DNA from: Chloroflexaceae bacterium UBA1466
Lineage (GTDB): Bacteria; Chloroflexota; Chloroflexia; Chloroflexales; Chloroflexaceae
Direction of reading: 5' to 3'
DNA: 22,639 nt
Assembly (NCBI GenBank): GCA_002325605.1
Contig: DCSM01000142.1
Coordinates: 1-22,639 of the forward strand
The notes beneath the pieces were generated by a model. It was not told where the DNA came from and searched no databases. It saw nothing but the letters and a program-made list of their open reading frames with translations. Below are positions 21,363-22,639 of the stretch, in pieces; within the stretch, counting starts at the first letter, position 1; each line of letters begins with the position of its first letter. Position numbers and translations under genes: made by a program.

Positions 21363-22490
21363 TTAGGGCGAAGGATTCGGCTCTTCAGTGGGCCCTTCCG
21401 TTCCGCTCTTGACTTCGGCCTGCAAGAGTTCGTTGAGCGCCTGCTCAATCGTTTCGACTGCGCCTTCCTGGGCCAAAATCTGGTCGATGGGGAAATTGGG
21501 GCGCTTGTTAAAGCTGGCTTGTTCCAATTCCTCAAAGAGGTCGCCCACGCCAGGAAGCACTTGCAGGCTGTCGGCCAAGTCGGCCAGCGTATCTTCGGGA
21601 TAGACATCGCGCAGATATTGGAAATTGACGGCAAAAACCACGCGCCCTTTGGGAAACTCGCCAATGCTGAAGACCGAAACCAGCTGCCCTTTGATCTCAA
21701 ATTGGGCTGTAAACCAAGGCAGTGGCCCTTCGCCCCAATAGAAGCGGGCTTGGTGATCTTGGGCAAATTTGTAGAGGCGGCGCGCTGCTTGAAGCCCCTC
21801 CGCCGAGCAACTTTCGCCCAGCGTCGTGAACATGCTCTCCTCATTCCAGCGCCGCCGCGTGATGACCGCTTTCTGGGGCGCGCCTTCTTCGCCATAAACC
21901 ACTGGCAGGAGAATCTCAACGCTTTCGTCGGCAATGTAGCCTAATTCAAGGGCTAAAACTTGCAGATCATTGCTCGTATGTTGGTTTAGATAGCGCACAA
22001 CACGCTTGAGTTCTTCGGTGATCTCGTCCACGGCGATCACCAGACGACACCGGCCATTGGTTAAGTTGGCCGTGGCTTCGGCGCGGAACTTTTCGGCATC
22101 CCAATCGTCCCCAGCCAAGCGGGTGAGATATTGAATCAGCGACTCGCCCTGGCGGGCCGCGAAAGCGTCGTCGAGCGCTTCGTAGGAAACCCCCCAAAGG
22201 CTTGTGGCGTTGGCCAACATTTGCCCAATGACTTGATGCCGAATTTCGGGGTTGACCTTGAGCCGACATTCGACCAGGGTGAGATTGCCATTCAGGTCAA
22301 TGCCGAAAACGTCAATCGCGCCTGCTGCGCCCACGGTCAGGTCGCTGACCACGGCCAGGGGCCCCCCAGCCGTAATGGGCAAGCCGTCAAGCGCCTGCGC
22401 GACCAGGGTTTGAAGCGTTTGTTCATCAGAAAAAGTCGCAGCGGTTGGACTCCGCCAGACCGATTCCGTTGGTTTGCGAACCAGAAGCAT
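21363..22490 (-). CDS. DUF91/NucS-like nuclease-fold protein
   Basis: A 375-residue soluble protein. Residues 55-100 (AIDVFGIDLNGNLTLVECRL, then NPEIRHQVIGQML) resemble the PD-(D/E)XK core of DUF91/NucS-like and RecB-like nucleases: Asp60 and Glu74 are present and the conserved NPExRxxVxGQ helix follows. The usual Lys of ExK is Arg76 here (ECR), so activity is uncertain. The remaining 270 residues have no motif I recognise; the tail is acidic and Pro-rich. GAGGAA precedes ATG 22490 by about nine bases. It is monocistronic or follows the partial gene upstream. A DNA-binding or repair role is possible but not shown. Confidence 0.7.
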   Translation of the reverse strand: MLLVRKPTESVWRSPTAATFSDEQTLQTLVAQALDGLPITAGGPLAVVSDLTVGAAGAIDVFGIDLNGNLTLVECRLKVNPEIRHQVIGQMLANATSLWGVSYEALDDAFAARQGESLIQYLTRLAGDDWDAEKFRAEATANLTNGRCRLVIAVDEITEELKRVVRYLNQHTSNDLQVLALELGYIADESVEILLPVVYGEEGAPQKAVITRRRWNEESMFTTLGESCSAEGLQAARRLYKFAQDHQARFYWGEGPLPWFTAQFEIKGQLVSVFSIGEFPKGRVVFAVNFQYLRDVYPEDTLADLADSLQVLPGVGDLFEELEQASFNKRPNFPIDQILAQEGAVETIEQALNELLQAEVKSGTEGPTEEPNPSP

Positions 22491-22585
22491 AAGTTTTATT
22501 CCTCACTATCAGGCTTTGCGAAAATGCGGTTTGCGCTTTCTTTACAAGTTACACAAGGCAGGCATGGTGGTTAAACTTGGATTCT

Positions 22586-22639
22586 TCAAGCGTTAAGCAG
22601 CGGCGATAATTGCTCAAGCCAATTACCCAGGGCTAAAGC
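22586..22639 (-). CDS. Possible C-terminal end of a further minus-strand gene
   Basis: An open frame enters from the right edge and ends with TGA at 22586-22588, reading ALALGNWLEQLSPLLNA. Its composition looks like coding sequence and it is co-oriented with the next gene 95 bp downstream. Only 17 codons are in the window, so product and reality are uncertain. Confidence 0.3.
   Translation of the reverse strand, partial: ALALGNWLEQLSPLLNA

Noticed and set aside
21299..21934. Open frames overlapping the nuclease-fold gene on both strands
   Set aside because: They are shadows of the 375-residue frame at 21363-22490, rich in Arg/Ser/Pro and without start signals.

Overview
The window looks like a chromosomal segment of a free-living bacterium of moderate G+C, most likely a member of the Chloroflexota. 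This rests on gene style only: a soluble GAF/PAS histidine kinase, a response regulator with a worn GGDEF domain, a UPF0014-type transporter and REP-like palindromes. No rRNA, tRNA or CRISPR array is visible, so the taxonomic call is an inference.

Layout, left half (plus strand). A 340-bp array of REP-like palindromic repeats runs up to the ribosome binding site of a gene for a phosphatase-like protein whose catalytic Cys is missing. Then come a left-handed beta-helix protein, a response regulator, a cytosolic histidine kinase, an alpha/beta-hydrolase-like protein lacking its nucleophile Ser, and an ARPP-1-type protein flanked by two direct copies of a 168-bp repeat. Next is a compact group: a zinc-ribbon DUF4145 protein, a membrane-anchored ComEC-like metallo-beta-lactamase fold without its zinc motif, and a MOP-superfamily lipid/polysaccharide flippase. 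The flippase ends 6 bp from the end of the convergent right-hand gene group.

Layout, right half (minus strand). A SAM-I riboswitch with an intrinsic terminator precedes metY (O-acetylhomoserine sulfhydrylase) and metX (homoserine O-acetyltransferase). These are followed, by overlap, by an ABC ATPase and a UPF0014/FetB-type permease, and then by three tandem beta-class DNA amino-methyltransferases. The three methyltransferases share almost identical frames but have different central target-recognition regions. The last one carries an extra C-terminal Mrr-like nuclease domain (GxD...QxK). All seven genes point the same way with gaps of at most 47 bp, so methionine synthesis (the SAM source) and DNA methylation (a SAM sink) may share one transcript under SAM control.

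The 830 bp upstream of metY also hold a second terminator preceded by a foldable element (candidate small RNA), a near-consensus promoter facing the other way, a 33-bp palindrome, and a nested cruciform related to the 168-bp repeats. Beyond them lie a DUF91/NucS-like nuclease-fold gene and perhaps the tail of one more minus-strand gene.

The most notable system is the methyltransferase array with exchanged recognition regions, one fused nuclease and a possible SAM-riboswitch link. One array member also carries, in frame, the 15-bp core of the REP-like repeat found at the left edge of the window.
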